Of a stretch of 64,000 bases of DNA, positions 20,281 through 30,588 are shown in pieces. The notes under the pieces are model-generated. The model did no database searches. It was given only the letters and a program-made list of their open reading frames with translations, and had not been told where the DNA came from. Numbering within the stretch: position 1 is the first letter of the stretch; the number at the start of each line of letters is the position of its first letter. This DNA comes from Chlorops oryzae. Taxonomy: Eukaryota > Arthropoda > Insecta > Diptera > Chloropidae. The DNA is taken from the NCBI GenBank assembly GCA_020466095.1, contig CM035806.1, positions 15,620,224 to 15,684,223 on the forward strand, in the 5' to 3' direction. Position numbers and translations under genes: made by a program.

Positions 20281-20467
20281 TTAAAGGTGCTTCCCCACTT
20301 GGAAAGTAAAGCGCTTATAACAAGTATTTCGCTTGCCATATGTGTCAACCACACCACTCCAAAAATATTTTCAGCAAGCTAGAGACTTCTGTGTAGGGAG
20401 TTTTAGAGCAAAAAAACTTGCTTCTTCAGGAAGTAAAAGCGCTTTACTAGGTAGGGAAGCACCTTAA
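20281..20467. mobile_element. Hairpin MITE flanked by TTAA
   Basis: The left arm AGGTGCTTCCC and then AAGTAAAGCGCTT are matched in reverse complement by 'aagcgctttact' and 'gggaagcacctt' at the right. TTAA overlaps both ends (20281-20284 and 20464-20467). At ~185 bp with no coding capacity it is probably a TTAA-targeting MITE like family T, but with unrelated ends. Confidence 0.65.
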
Positions 20468-23072
20468 GTAGCTCCCTTGAACACAAAGACGTGAAAATCT
20501 GAAATTCCATGAACAATTCTTTTAAAAAGATGAAAGAAAATATATGAAACTATAACGTTTGGACCATCCAATGACTCATGAGCTTGGATCAGGATTCATT
20601 AAAATCTTTTTGCGACACTTACAAAAATAGGAATGAAAAACTATCAAGCCAATTTTTTTTTTAATATCAGATCATATTTGATGGATGGCAAAAGCATTCG
20701 ATCAGACCCATCCATGCTTGAGATACCCGACCACAGTGACTTACCCCGGCCTGAAGAGAAGGTTTGAGAGTTAAAGAACGGGGGGTACCGAAGAACTTAG
20801 CATTTTTCTTTATGGGCACACTTTTTTTAGTATACTTATTTCATTTCATTTATTTAGTCAATGGATGATAATTCTCCTTACAGACTAAACTTAAAACAAC
20901 AATCATATACATTGAAAATATTATGAGCTAAATTTAAGGAGCTGCACTTATTATCTAATAATATTATTTAAGGTATTTTTTATGGGCTCTGATATTCCAA
21001 TCTGCGGACCTGAATGTAACTCTGATGATTTCAATGATCTTCTAAGAGCGATTAGAGGGACCTTTGCACTTTAATTCTTTACGTTGTGATTGAATTTGTC
21101 TATCCTTTCGTTATAAACCATTTTTTTTTTTTAAATGCTCCGTCAAACAATTTTCAATATTCACCCGAGTATCCTTCGCAAAAAACAAAACAAAAAAAAA
21201 AAAAAATATGAAGAAAAATATTTCTTTTTAATCATCAGATAAAAAAGAAAAACTCCAGCTGCAGCATTTTTTTGCCTTTCAAGATCAGAGCAGAGCAAAT
21301 CGAGGAGGTATGAAATAAGTTTCAAGTTTGTACTTCAACTAACTACCAGCGAGACCGACATTCAGACAGACAGGATGCCAATTTTTTTGCCCAAAACTAA
21401 CGCGCTTTGTTGAGAATTTGACAATAGGTAAAGTGAATAAAGTGGATAAAGTGAAGGGAAGAAATGAGAATTTTGCCCAACTCAAGTCAAAATAATTTCC
21501 AACGCATAGACCGGATGGGACGATGCGAGAGCCAAAAGCAAAATAAAATCAAAAAGAGAAGTCGCCGAAGCGAAAAGGAAGCAAGAGAAAGAAAATCAAG
21601 CGAAATATTTATAGAAATCGAGCTATTGTTAAGGTCTGTTGAATTTAATGGAAAACTGCTGTGACGTTAACGTGAAATTCTCGACTCATAAGTGACTTGA
21701 ATAGAATTCCAAAATTTTCTGATTTTCTGATTGCGAACTGAAGGGATTGCGATGCGAAGAAATCCATTCTGTTCCAACTACAGAACACCTACGGAATTGG
21801 TGGATGCTGGTGTGGGACGCGCCGTTAAATTGTATAATAATAATAATAATAAGAGGCTAAAACAAAATGGCGCAACACTTTCTCGACGTTAATATTATGA
21901 ATGTTGCTCTTCACCCCACTACTCTACTCGACTCGACTCGACTCTATTCCTGCTCCTGCTCCTGCTTACATCTCGCTGCTCTGTGTGCTGCATTTGCTGT
22001 CGGTGCGTCAGACTGTTTATGCTCTTGTCTCGGCAAAAATCATTTCACGGCTGTCAAATTTTCTATTAAAAAGCGTTGTTTCATTTATTTGCCATGAAAA
22101 GCAAGAAGCCAAGAGGACTCCAAGGAGTACGGGTGCAACAGCAGGGGCGACAGAGAACCGAGTGTAAAAGTTGTATCCTGCACAAAGAACAATTGTTGCT
22201 GGTGGCGTTGACGACGCCGTCTGTGTTTAAACAATTGACGCCAAACGCCGAACGCCAAACTCCCGCGCGAAGGCTAAACGTTGCTCTTTGACGGCAACAG
22301 TTCCTTTTTTTTGGCGGCGGAAACACTGGCGGTCTTCCTTTTTATTTTTTATTTATTTATGTTTTTTTTTTTGGTATTTTAATACCTTTTTTGAACGGGG
22401 ATGGTGGCTGAGACTTTTCGGTGTTTAAAATGAACACTTTATGGTAACGCAACAACCGATAATTCTCAACGTTAAATTAAAATGAATAAATGGAACTTTT
22501 CACAAAAAAGAAAGGGATTACTCGAGGGTCTGTTTTTATATCCTTTTTTTTTCATTTATTTCTTTTACATTTTGTTGCAGTATTGCCATGAGCTTTTATG
22601 TTACAAATTATAAATACAGACGTTCTGTAACCTCTCACAGGACGAAGTCGGGTTTTTCTCACCCGCGTTTAGCCCCCTTAGAGACGATCCTGTCTTAGTT
22701 GAAGGAAAGCAGATTGTTATGACTTGAAATTTTAATTAAGAAAGTGTAGTTGGAGGATATAAATTGCTTGATATAACTATTTCGTTATTTGAGTGTTTCT
22801 CGAGAGAGGACTTCGTCCCAGACTACACTCTCTTCACAATTATTGATGGGAAATTATTTTCTGGCGTTATTCTGCGCCAAATTCGTCTTAGCTTCCGATC
22901 GCACCTTTAGATTTGGCAAAATTAGATTAGTTAATGGTAGGATTACGTACGTTTTCAGGCAATTTAGATTCTTTCTGTTGTTGCATAGTCTTAGGCGCAT
23001 TGTTCTAACTCTAGTCGTTGCATATTTAAAAAAAACCTTGAACGCTTGTGCTCTTCTGTTACTCACACACAC
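20468..23072. other. Non-coding DNA, no gene seen
   Basis: Mixed AT-rich DNA with a more GC-balanced stretch at 21860-22320. Frames there, up to 88 codons on either strand, overlap each other and show no domain. A short (AAT)n run lies at about 21836-21853. I see no RNA gene. Confidence 0.5.
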
Positions 23073-23199
23073 TACCCCTCTCTCCCTCTTTCTCCCTCGT
23101 CCCCCTCTCTTTCTCGTCCCGTCTTTGTTCCTCTTTCTCTCGTACCCCTCTCCCCTCCCCTCTCTCCCTCTTTCCTCTCTCCCCTCTCTCCTCTTCTTC

Positions 23200-23252
<53 letters not shown>

Positions 23253-23846
23253 CTCTCTCTCCTCATCTCTCCATCTCTCTCCATCTCTCTTCCCATCTCT
23301 CTCCTCTCTCCTCTCCTCTCTCTCTCCTCTCTCTCCCTCTCTCTTCCTCTCTCCTCCCCTCTCTCTCCCTCTCTCTCCCTCTCTCTCCCTCTCTCTCCCT
23401 CTCTCTCCTCTCTCTCCCTCTCTCTCCCTCTCTCTCCCTCTCTCTCCCTTCTCTCCCCTCTCTCTCCCTCTCTCTCCCCTCTCTCTCCTTCTCTCCTCCC
23501 TCTCTCTCCCTTCTCTCCCCCTCCTCTCTCTCCTTCTCTCCCTCTCTTTCTCCTCTCTCCTCTCTCCTCTCTCCTCTTCTCTCCCTTTCTCCTTCTCTTC
23601 CTTTCCTCTCTCCCCTCTCTCTTTCTCTCCCTTTCTCTCTATCCCTTTCTTTCCCTCTCTATCCCTTTCTCTCCCTATCTACCCCTTTCTCTCCTTTCTC
23701 TCATCCCCTTTCTCTCCCTCTCTTCTCTCTATGCCTTTCTCTCCCTCTCTCTCTCTCTCCCTCTTCTCTCCCTCTCTCTCTCTCCTTCTCTCTCTCCCTC
23801 TCCCTCTCTTCTCTCCCTCTCTCTTCCTCTCTACGTCTCTACCTTC
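23073..23846. repeat. Long (CT)n / CTCTCCCT pyrimidine tract
   Basis: About 775 bp of nearly pure C/T on the + strand, built of ctctctccct and ctctctcc variants. It keeps all three + frames open, including a 401-codon frame starting upstream at 22789, and gives Glu/Arg-rich frames on the minus strand. These are composition artefacts. It is the longest of three such tracts (also 1366-1865 and 55008-55276). Confidence 0.95.
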
Positions 23847-26800
23847 AAAATCGAAAACTCAGTTGAAACTCTTAATGTTGCAGCTGTTAACCCTTAAAAT
23901 TCTCGCCAACTACTTCCGGTACGGCCTCACGAAAAGCCAAAGAACACAAAAACGACGAACCGAAAACGACAGCTGCTTCATCGTTCTTTTCTAAGAGGAA
24001 AATGCTGACAAAGTTTTAACCAAAACCCACTTAAGCGATATGTGTGGTAAATGCAATATGATAAAACTCATGGACTGTAATGGCTGTGGAAGTTTTCTTC
24101 CTACAACATACTCTGCTATGCTCCGCTCGGCTCGGCTCTGGCCGATGGCAATAATGTAATGAGTATCCCAGCGCATCATTTTACGATAAAAGTTTTAATG
24201 CAAGCTTAAAGTGAAGCATGCATAAAATTTCTATGTGTAAACTTGACCTACATCGAAAGTTGCAAATTAGTCGGGGACGAGGGTGAGAAGCGTTCGAAAG
24301 TTCGCAAAAAAAAAAAGGAAAAAACAAAATTGGAAATATATTTCACAATCAGTTGTTGGAGCTTTTTTGCAGCTTCGCTCGAAAGTTTCTCATCATTAAA
24401 AGCAGTAAGAATAAAATTTTCTCCTTTTTATTTAACCCTTTATCAAACACGAACCCATATATGAGGCGTTGGTTTTCACAGTAGCGTAACTTAATTTTTT
24501 TTTCATTTTTGTGATATGTTTATTTAAAGCATTTCAAATGGTATAGGTATCTGTTATATTCGATCATCCATATAAGCAGAAGTCATAGGAGCTGTTCAAA
24601 AATGGAGCTGAAAAATTATAACTCGCAACGAAACTGAGTTTTCTTTAGAGGTAAAAGTGCGGCGTAACTGAATGCAAATGCTAAGGAGGCCTCTGCTGTT
24701 ATATTGGCCTTTTTAAAAATGATTTAGGCTTTGGTATTGTTAATACTAAAAGAATTTCTTCCAAGATTTGACCGGTTCTTATACCGCGCATACCCCGTGC
24801 CAAAGGTGTATTGAATTTGTCGATATACGCTAACATTTAAAAAAAAAATACTGATTACAACTAGTCTAGTTTGGGTCTAGTTCCAAACTGGTCCAAAAGG
24901 GACTAGTTGTAATCAGTTTTTTGCAAAAGTTTAAGTGCCAAAATTCTTAGAATTTTTCACTTATTCTATAGGATAAATTTTCATCGAAATCGGACGACGC
25001 GTCGGCAGCGGTTTGAAAAACATGTTCGACGATTTTTTCCTGAAGCATTTTGAATTTGAATAGAGTCGGAAAACTCCTTATAACTTCTACAATTTTCTAC
25101 CAATTTCAGCATACCATAACATTTTGGAAACGTAAAATACGCAGTTATTGTTTAAAATCAAAAAAAAAAGATTTTCAGAATTTTTACCAAATAAATATAG
25201 CAAAATGAATTCAAAAAATTTCGAAAAAAAAAATCAAAAAAATCCACATTTTTCAAATTTGAATGGCTATAGATCTTGAAGTAAAACTTTGATTGAAACA
25301 ATTGATGCATCGTTCTAAAGGTGCATTCTTCCTCTTTTAAGAAAGATACATAAAATGCAAAAAACATGCATACTTCTTGAGATTTTGAGAAAAATCTAGA
25401 TATTGACGCAAAAATTTCAAATATCGTCCTCCTGACCACAAAATCAAATTTAAAAAAAAAAAATTGGGTTTTCAGATAAGTATAATCTGATTTAGTGAGC
25501 CAGAAAACAACCATTAAAAAAAACCAGAAACAAATTTAAAGTTTCATTTTTTCGACTTGTGTTATTTAATATATCTACATATCATGCGGTAATGGGTTAA
25601 ACCATATACAGCAAAAACAAAAAAAATTTTCCCACTTTAAAGTATAATGCATTAATGCGTTAATCAAACCATTTACAACGAAAAAATTATTTTCCAATTA
25701 TGTATTTAATATATCATGCAGTAAAGGGTTAATAGTTCCATTTAAACCGAAAATTAATGTCTCCTCTATTTAATAAGTAGGTAGTATAAGCATACAGTAA
25801 AGAAAAGGGAGATTTCATTTGATCCGGTGTGTTCGCCGCAGCCTTAATGTTTCTCGAAGCGCCTATAGAAATCGTAGGTATGTACTTCTATCAGTGCGAA
25901 AACAATTGCAGCGGAAATTTAAACTGTCAAGCGAGAGCTTGAACTATTTCCGTTTTCTAATAAGGTTTTTTTTGTTTTCTGTAACTGTTGTTGTTGGTGG
26001 ATCTCTGACTTTTTATACACAATTTCCTTTCCATTTCGTTGTCTCGCAACATCGGCTGGTGATGGTTGGTCGGTTAAGGAATCCGCAGCAAGCTGCAACT
26101 TTCTCTCGAATGACGTTTACAAAATGTTGTCTGAGTTAATTTGTGCACCTCTAACTTGCCACAAAAGTGAAGCGAACTGAAAAATACAATTTCAAAGCGA
26201 GACAGCAGCCAAGTGGCAACAATTGCTTCAACATCATCAGCAGCCATGGCAACAAATTTGTTCTGTGCGCTCGCTCTATCGTTCTGACAGAAGAAAACTT
26301 GACAGCTATAACAAATATAACGACAAACGGGTATAATACTGATAAAAACCAGTTTTATAGTAAACCCCCAACGAAAACGTTATAGAAACAAAACAAAACA
26401 AAACAAAAGAAAAGGCAAAAACACAAAAAACAAGGGAAAACGGAAAAGACTGAATGATAAACAAGTCGCAAGGCGAATAGTTACACTTTGCCATGCTGTT
26501 GGGCTGCAGAAAGTTTCTAAAGTCATAACAGCGCTCATGAGAACAAAAGAAAGTTGAAAGTAGAAAGTGGAGACTGGAGAGCGTAGAGCGTAGAGCGGAG
26601 AATGGAGCGTGGAGAGAAGAAAGAATAAAAAGTGATAAGACGATGGAGCCGGGAGTTGGTGGCAACGTTGAATGATGTTGCAATTTTGCCGCGATTGTCT
26701 GTCGAGTTGATGAATTTACATTCACGCTTCCATGGCGAAGATCAAAAAGTGTGAATTATTAAAATTTGCCCGATTTCTGAAACAAACGATTATGATTATG

Positions 26801-27683
26801 AGTGACAATCTAGCTGCCACGAAGAAAGTATTTTTCTAAAGCTTTATTCATGCTTTTTTGTTCCTATTTCTATCAGCTCGAAAATGTTCGCACAACGAAA
26901 TCAAATAAGCCACAACGTGTGACCACAATTGAAAATGGTAAAAACAAAATGACGGACTGCCCGATGCACTCGCTGGCCGATTTCTTTCGCTTGTCCAAGT
27001 GTAAACGACAAGTCGCAATATTCATTTTTAATATCGTATTTCCAGAATCTGTCAATGCCAGAGAGAAAGAGAGAAAGAGAGCGAGAAATTCATTCAAACT
27101 GAAATGCTCCTTGAACCTTGAATGATTTCCGAAAAAAGGCAACTCAACGGCAAGGGAAATAAGTTTAGTGCAGACAGTGATGGAGGAAATTGAATGATCA
27201 ACTGCAGAACCCACTGAACCCCGTTTAGATAATTGACCAAGCAAGTATTTAAAATATTTAAAATATTTCCGATTCTGAGATCCCGAATTTTTTTTTTTTG
27301 TAATCATGCCAAATTATGCATATTATTTAGAAGAATATTGAAGGGATCATATAAAAGCTAGAACTAACCCATTTTGAGCCGACAACAACAAAAAGTGGCT
27401 AATTTTGTTTAACAAATCCATCAGCCGGACCAAAATGGGCTGAGCTTTGTATGCGAATAAAATATTACATGCATACTTTAGGGATCAAATCTGATTTTGC
27501 TAATTTCCATGATCCATAACCATATTTTATTCTATTAAATTCAAAATGGTAATCAGAGTATTCGTATACCTTCATGTTCTGAAGGGCACGAGGACAAACT
27601 AAAGAGCTGACTGCCTCACAATAAGGGCAGTTAAGTATAGGGCTTTTTCGACTTTAAAAAGAATTAAATAATATCCTATAATA
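23847..27683. other. Non-coding DNA with one small palindrome
   Basis: AT-rich, with an A-rich part at 25140-25700. A 68-bp palindrome lies at 24850-24917 (listed separately). The 26.2-27.1 kb part is less AT-rich and has purine runs (aggagag, gagaaagag), but no convincing exon, tRNA or element end. Confidence 0.5.
24850..24917. repeat. Small palindrome (17-bp arms)
   Basis: The left arm ACTGATTACAACTAGTC (24850-24866) is perfectly reverse-complementary to 24901-24917. The loop has further 'tctagt/actagt' self-complementarity. It may be a MITE remnant or simply a hairpin. Confidence 0.8.
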
Positions 27684-28969
27684 TTAGGTGTAGTAAAAAG
27701 AAATCCATTATTTTTCCAATAGATGGCGTTATTTATCTGCATCTCGCGTTGTATAAGTCCGATCGTGTTCCGCTAGGGGGCATTAGAAAGATGACAGTTC
27801 CTACTAAAAAAATTTTTTGACACTTTTTTGATTGATTGATTCAGTTTTGTTTGAGAGCTTGTCAAAGATGGACATCAGCAAAGAGAAAATTCGCTACATT
27901 TTACAGTTTTTCTTCGATAAGGGAGAAAACGCAAGCCAGGCGGCTGAAAATGTGAATAGCGTTTATGGACCTGATACTGTAACAGCCAATCATGCGCAAT
28001 TTTGGTTTCGTCGATTCCGTTCCGGTAACTTCGATGTCAAGGATGCACCACGCACTGGAAGGCCAATTGTCGAAAATGTCGATAAAATCATGGAAATTAT
28101 CGAGTCCGACCGTCATGTTAGCATTGTTTCGATTGCAAAAGAGCTAAAGATTGCACAAAAAACCGTTTGGAATCATTTGAATAAGGCTGGATACACAAAG
28201 AAGCTCGATGTATGGGTGCCACACGAGTTAACGCAAAAAAAACCTCATAGACCGAATTTCCATCTGCGAGTCGCTGCTGAACCGCAACAAAATCGACCCA
28301 TTTCTGAAGCGGTTGGTGACTGGTGATGAAAAGTGGGTCACTTACGACAACGTCAAGCGAAAACGGTCGTGGTCGAAACACGGTGAACCGGCGGAAACGG
28401 TGGCCAAGCCAGGATTGACGGCCAGGAAGGTTTTGCTGTGTTTGGTGGGATTGGCAGGGAATTATCTACTATGAGCTACTCCCATACGGCAAAACTCTTA
28501 ACTCGGAACTCTACTGTCAACAATTGGACCGTCTGAAGGAAGCAATCGCCCATAAGCGGCCAGCTTTGGCCAATAGGAGAGGAATTGTGTTCCATCAGGA
28601 CAACGCCAGGCCACACACATCGATAGTGACTCGCTAGAAGCTCCGGGAGTTTGGTTGGGAGGTTCTTCTGCATCCACCTTATAGTCCGGACCTGGCACCA
28701 AGTGATTACCATCTGTTCCTGTCCATGGCGAACAATTTTGCTGGTGAAACATTCGCTTCAAGAGAGGCTTCTGAAATTCGACTGTCTCAATTTTTTGCTA
28801 ATAGGAACGAGGGCTTCTATGAGAGAGGCATAATGAAATTACCTTTAAAATGGCAACAAGTTATCGAACAAAACGGCGTATATTTGACCTCAATCGGGTC
28901 ATTCTAACTATCTTAAATAAAGCCCTCAATTTAATGCAAAAATAATGGATTTCTTTTTACTACATCTAA
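27684..28969 (+). mobile_element. mariner transposon, copy 1 (full length, defective)
   Basis: A 1286-bp element with TIRs starting TTAGGTGTAGTAAAAAGAAA and a TA target duplication at 27682-27683 and 28970-28971. It encodes one transposase pseudogene. Size, TIR length (~32 bp) and TA target all fit Tc1/mariner. It is in the opposite orientation to the other two copies (48372-49609 and 56867-58154), with which it is collinear. Confidence 0.95.
27868..28907 (+). pseudogene. mariner transposase pseudogene (copy 1)
   Basis: It starts with MDISKEKIRYIL at 27868. Compared with the intact copy, there is one extra A in the A-run at 28235-28242 (frameshift after 'ELTQK'), a 2-bp deletion near 28437-28443, and an in-frame TAG at 28635-28637 where the intact copy has CAG. 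The reading frame resumes and ends at 28907 with eight extra residues, because the normal stop has been lost. The DNA-binding half with its helix-turn-helix and the WVPHEL linker remain readable, but no full protein can be made. The element could still be moved by transposase from copy 3. Confidence 0.93.
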
Positions 28970-28971
28970 TA

Positions 28972-29088
28972 TATGTATATGAAATCGTAAACAAAAAACT
29001 CCTTATTTTGGCTCAATCTTAGAAGCTCATCCCGACGCCACAACACATACTTTTAGATGATAAGTTTCAGTATTTTCTGGTATTTATT
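28972..29088. other. Short spacer
   Basis: AT-rich spacer between mariner copy 1 and the hairpin element, with nothing recognisable. Confidence 0.5.
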
Positions 29089-29270
29089 CAGTTAGTCCAG
29101 TTCCATACTTGGCGACAGTCGCCGGAGACACATTTTGTTTTGACGAAGAGAGAGGAAGTGAGAGGGAAGAGAAAGGGGTGCTGCTCTGTCTCTCTTCTCT
29201 GGCCGACCCTCGCCAGCAAAACAAAATGTGTCTCCGGCGACTATCGCCTAGTATGGAACTGGACTAACTG
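29089..29270. mobile_element. Near-perfect hairpin element with ~53-bp arms
   Basis: The left arm begins CAGTTAGTCCAGTTCCATAC at 29089, and the right arm ends with its complement at 29270. The arms match over ~53 bp with only a few differences. The loop itself is imperfectly self-complementary (gaagagagagg … ctctctcttctc), so almost the whole 182 bp could fold. There is no coding capacity. It could be a MITE or a source of long-hairpin small RNAs; the sequence alone cannot decide. Confidence 0.8.
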
Positions 29271-29698
29271 AAATGATTAGGATGGCACAGAATTTAACGA
29301 ACATCATTCTCTTGAGAGATCAATCGTTTTCTTTTATTCGCTCTTAATCAATGATTTGATTCCAGACATCAATCTTTCAGAAACACGCATACTTTATCCA
29401 TACATACCTACAATAAACTAACTTCCATCAAGTTCATGAAAAAGTTATTTTTACTCAAATATTTTAATTGATATACATTTGGGTGCTCAAAAATTTGAAA
29501 TTTGCCGGGCTACCTCGCCATTCGGTTCTTCTACCTAAAACACGAACTCATGATTTATTTTTCTATTGAGTTTTAGGGGTCGCTACTACGACTCAGCTTA
29601 AAAATTTTTTTGCCTGCCTAAAAACATACTAACTTAAAATACAAAACGAAAAACAAAAATTCGTTCAACTTTATTTAAGTCACATCCAAAATATAACT

Positions 29699-30110
29699 TG
29701 CAGTAATATGGACTGACCCAAGTGTAGCCTTCGGTCAGTCCTTCATGTTACCAGTACTAGTCCCATCATAATTCCACTTCTAATGTATTCAACTGACCTT
29801 TTCAACATGGGCCTGTCATTGGAGAGGGACTAGTCCGCAAAACGGCTGACCTTAGGTCAGTTCTTTTGGGTCAATTGTCGTAATTTTGTCTGGTTTAAGG
29901 ATAGTCAAATAAGGAATAAAAAAAACCAACTTCTTATATGTATTCTAAGTTGATGAAAGTGTCATTTACAGACTACCCATAAACCAACCCCTTTAATACC
30001 GACCGCCGGCTAGCCGAATTCTATGGAGCGAACTGTCATAATATAACCGGTAGGATTTGGACCAGTCAAAGGCCAGTCCTTCTTACGAAATTGTCCGGCT
30101 CATTACTGCA
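29699..30110. repeat. Possible nested element with TGCAGTAAT ends
   Basis: TGCAGTAAT at 29699-29707 is mirrored by ATTACTGCA at 30102-30110, and 'actgacc/ggccagt' motifs recur inside in both orientations ('ggtcagtcc', 'ctgacc', 'aggtcag'). The TIR is short, so the boundary is tentative. Confidence 0.4.
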
Positions 30111-30192
30111 GGGTACTGAGTAAATTTAAATAAATAAAATAAATTTCAAAATATATTTTTAGGCACGCTTTTTAAAAATTTTTACTTATCTC

Positions 30193-30433
30193 CAGGGCTC
30201 GGATATATATGCATTTTTAAATTTAAAGCATACTTTATGGGGGAAAAACTTTTCTTACCAACATTTTGCGAATAAGTCTAGTGAAGTTGAACTTCAAACG
30301 GCTTTTCTACCTTCATAAAAATTCTTATTGAGGTTAAAAATCTTTTTGAATCTTAACTTTATGTGAGTTGAACAAAATTTTTACTCCATAAAGTATGCTT
30401 TAAATTTATAAATGCATATATATCCGAGCCCTG
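30193..30433. mobile_element. hAT-type palindromic MITE with 8-bp target duplication
   Basis: The arms begin CAGGGCTCGGATATATATGC and are reverse-complementary over ~45 bp with few mismatches. The flanks are a perfect 8-bp direct repeat, CTTATCTC, before 30193 and after 30433. An 8-bp duplication plus a CAGGG terminus is the classic hAT signature. At 241 bp it is non-coding and must be mobilised in trans. It is inserted into the larger TIR element 29481-30588. Confidence 0.9.
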
Positions 30434-30588
30434 CTTATCTCAAACTTTGACCTATTGTAGCGACCCCTAAAACTGAAATTAGAAAAATTTTAAAAATCAC
30501 CAGCTAGTTTTTTTTTAGTTAGTATGTAGAACCAAATAGCGAGGTAGTGCGGCAAATTTTCGAATTTTTGCAATATAAGGAAGCACCC

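Larger units (their letters stand above)
29481..30588. mobile_element. 1.1 kb TIR element with ~110-bp imperfect arms, carrying nested elements
   Basis: The left arm (29481-29590) starts GGGTGCT and includes 'aaatttgccgggctacctcgc' and 'gagttttaggggtcgctac'. The right arm (about 30460-30588) carries the reverse complements 'gtagcgacccctaaaact', 'gcgaggtagtgcggcaaattt' and 'agcaccc'. The interior holds a possible element at 29699-30110 and a well-defined hAT-type MITE at 30193-30433. There is no transposase. Superfamily is not assigned. Confidence 0.7.

Noticed and set aside
22789..23994. 401-codon open frame on the + strand
   Set aside because: Most of it is the CT tract, read as Ser/Leu/Pro. 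CT-only codons cannot make stops, and the other + frames are equally open there.
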